Assembly: GCA_027031185.1 (NCBI GenBank)
Contig: JALVEF010000025.1
Location: 1-5,711 of the forward strand
Source: Saprospiraceae bacterium
Lineage (GTDB): Bacteria > Bacteroidota > Bacteroidia > Chitinophagales > Saprospiraceae
Length of the DNA: 5,711 nucleotides
Direction: 5' to 3'
Shown here: one piece after another, positions 5,666-5,711 of the stretch
How positions within the stretch are numbered: position 1 is the stretch's first letter
Layout of the letters: each line of letters begins with the position of its first letter
The notes under the pieces: generated by a model
Database searches by the model: none
The model's input: only the letters and a program-made list of their open reading frames with translations
Told to the model about the DNA's origin: nothing
Made by a program: the position numbers and the translations under genes

Positions 5666-5711
5666 ATGGCCCTGAAAGTATATAATTCACTTACCCGTCG
5701 CAAAGAAGAAT
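5666..5711 (+). CDS. cysS: Cysteinyl-tRNA synthetase, N-terminal 15 codons only (runs off the right edge)
   Basis: The visible start encodes MALKVYNSLTRRKEE plus the first base of the next codon. This matches the well-conserved N-terminus of class I cysteinyl-tRNA synthetases, where a short beta strand with YN(S/T)LTR and a KEEF-like segment precede the PxxCGPT-type signature. That signature lies outside the window. The enzyme charges tRNA-Cys with cysteine in the cytoplasm. The gene is divergent from the CotH-like gene, with 225 bp between the two start codons. The identification rests on 15 residues but they are characteristic. Confidence 0.82.
   Translation, partial: MALKVYNSLTRRKEE

Noticed and set aside
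5650..5685. 11-codon upstream reading frame overlapping the cysS start, as a possible cysteine attenuation leader
   Set aside because: It has no cysteine codons and no attenuator hairpin pair follows it. It is probably chance.

Overview
The window looks like a chromosomal stretch of a Bacteroidota genome of moderate to high GC, possibly Saprospiria or a related lineage. Three things point there: promoter -7 boxes of the TAnnTTTG type, almost no Shine-Dalgarno sites, and a secreted protein ending in a type IX secretion (T9SS) sorting domain. The rhomboid and the endonuclease/exonuclease/phosphatase (EEP) protein also resemble Bacteroidota forms. The lineage below phylum is a guess.

Layout. 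Positions 1-361 hold no gene but are rich in structure: ten tandem TTGCN pentamers, a perfect GC-rich palindrome, a run of A-tracts that partly complements the pentamers, and two further perfect 9-bp inverted repeats. A promoter at 326-357 abuts the start of a two-gene plus-strand operon. The first gene (362-1327) encodes a rhomboid-family membrane protein and the second (1324-2400) a membrane-anchored EEP-fold protein. They overlap by 4 bp and the second begins with TTG. The 67-bp gap at 2401-2467 is almost filled by two hairpins, one with a perfect 21-bp stem, between convergent genes. The minus strand then carries a 990-residue secreted multidomain protein (5440 to 2468): signal peptide, lamin-tail domain, chitobiase-C-like domain, CotH kinase-like domain, bacterial repeat-like domain, second lamin-tail domain, T9SS sorting domain. 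The 225-bp divergent gap at 5441-5665 holds promoters for both sides and an inverted repeat. The first 15 codons of cysS (cysteinyl-tRNA synthetase) run off the right edge.

The best lead is the operon. The rhomboid keeps its nucleophile serine (S144), but tyrosine (Y200) stands where the catalytic histidine is expected and glutamine (Q84) where the oxyanion-hole histidine is expected, so it reads as a pseudoprotease. Its coupled partner keeps most EEP catalytic residues but has phenylalanine (F217) where the family normally has the histidine of the HLQS/HLES motif. Two adjacent membrane proteins that both lack a key active-site histidine suggest a binding or regulatory pair rather than two ordinary hydrolases. 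This is inference from motifs and needs alignment and biochemistry. The CotH-like protein and CysS show no evident functional link to the operon.
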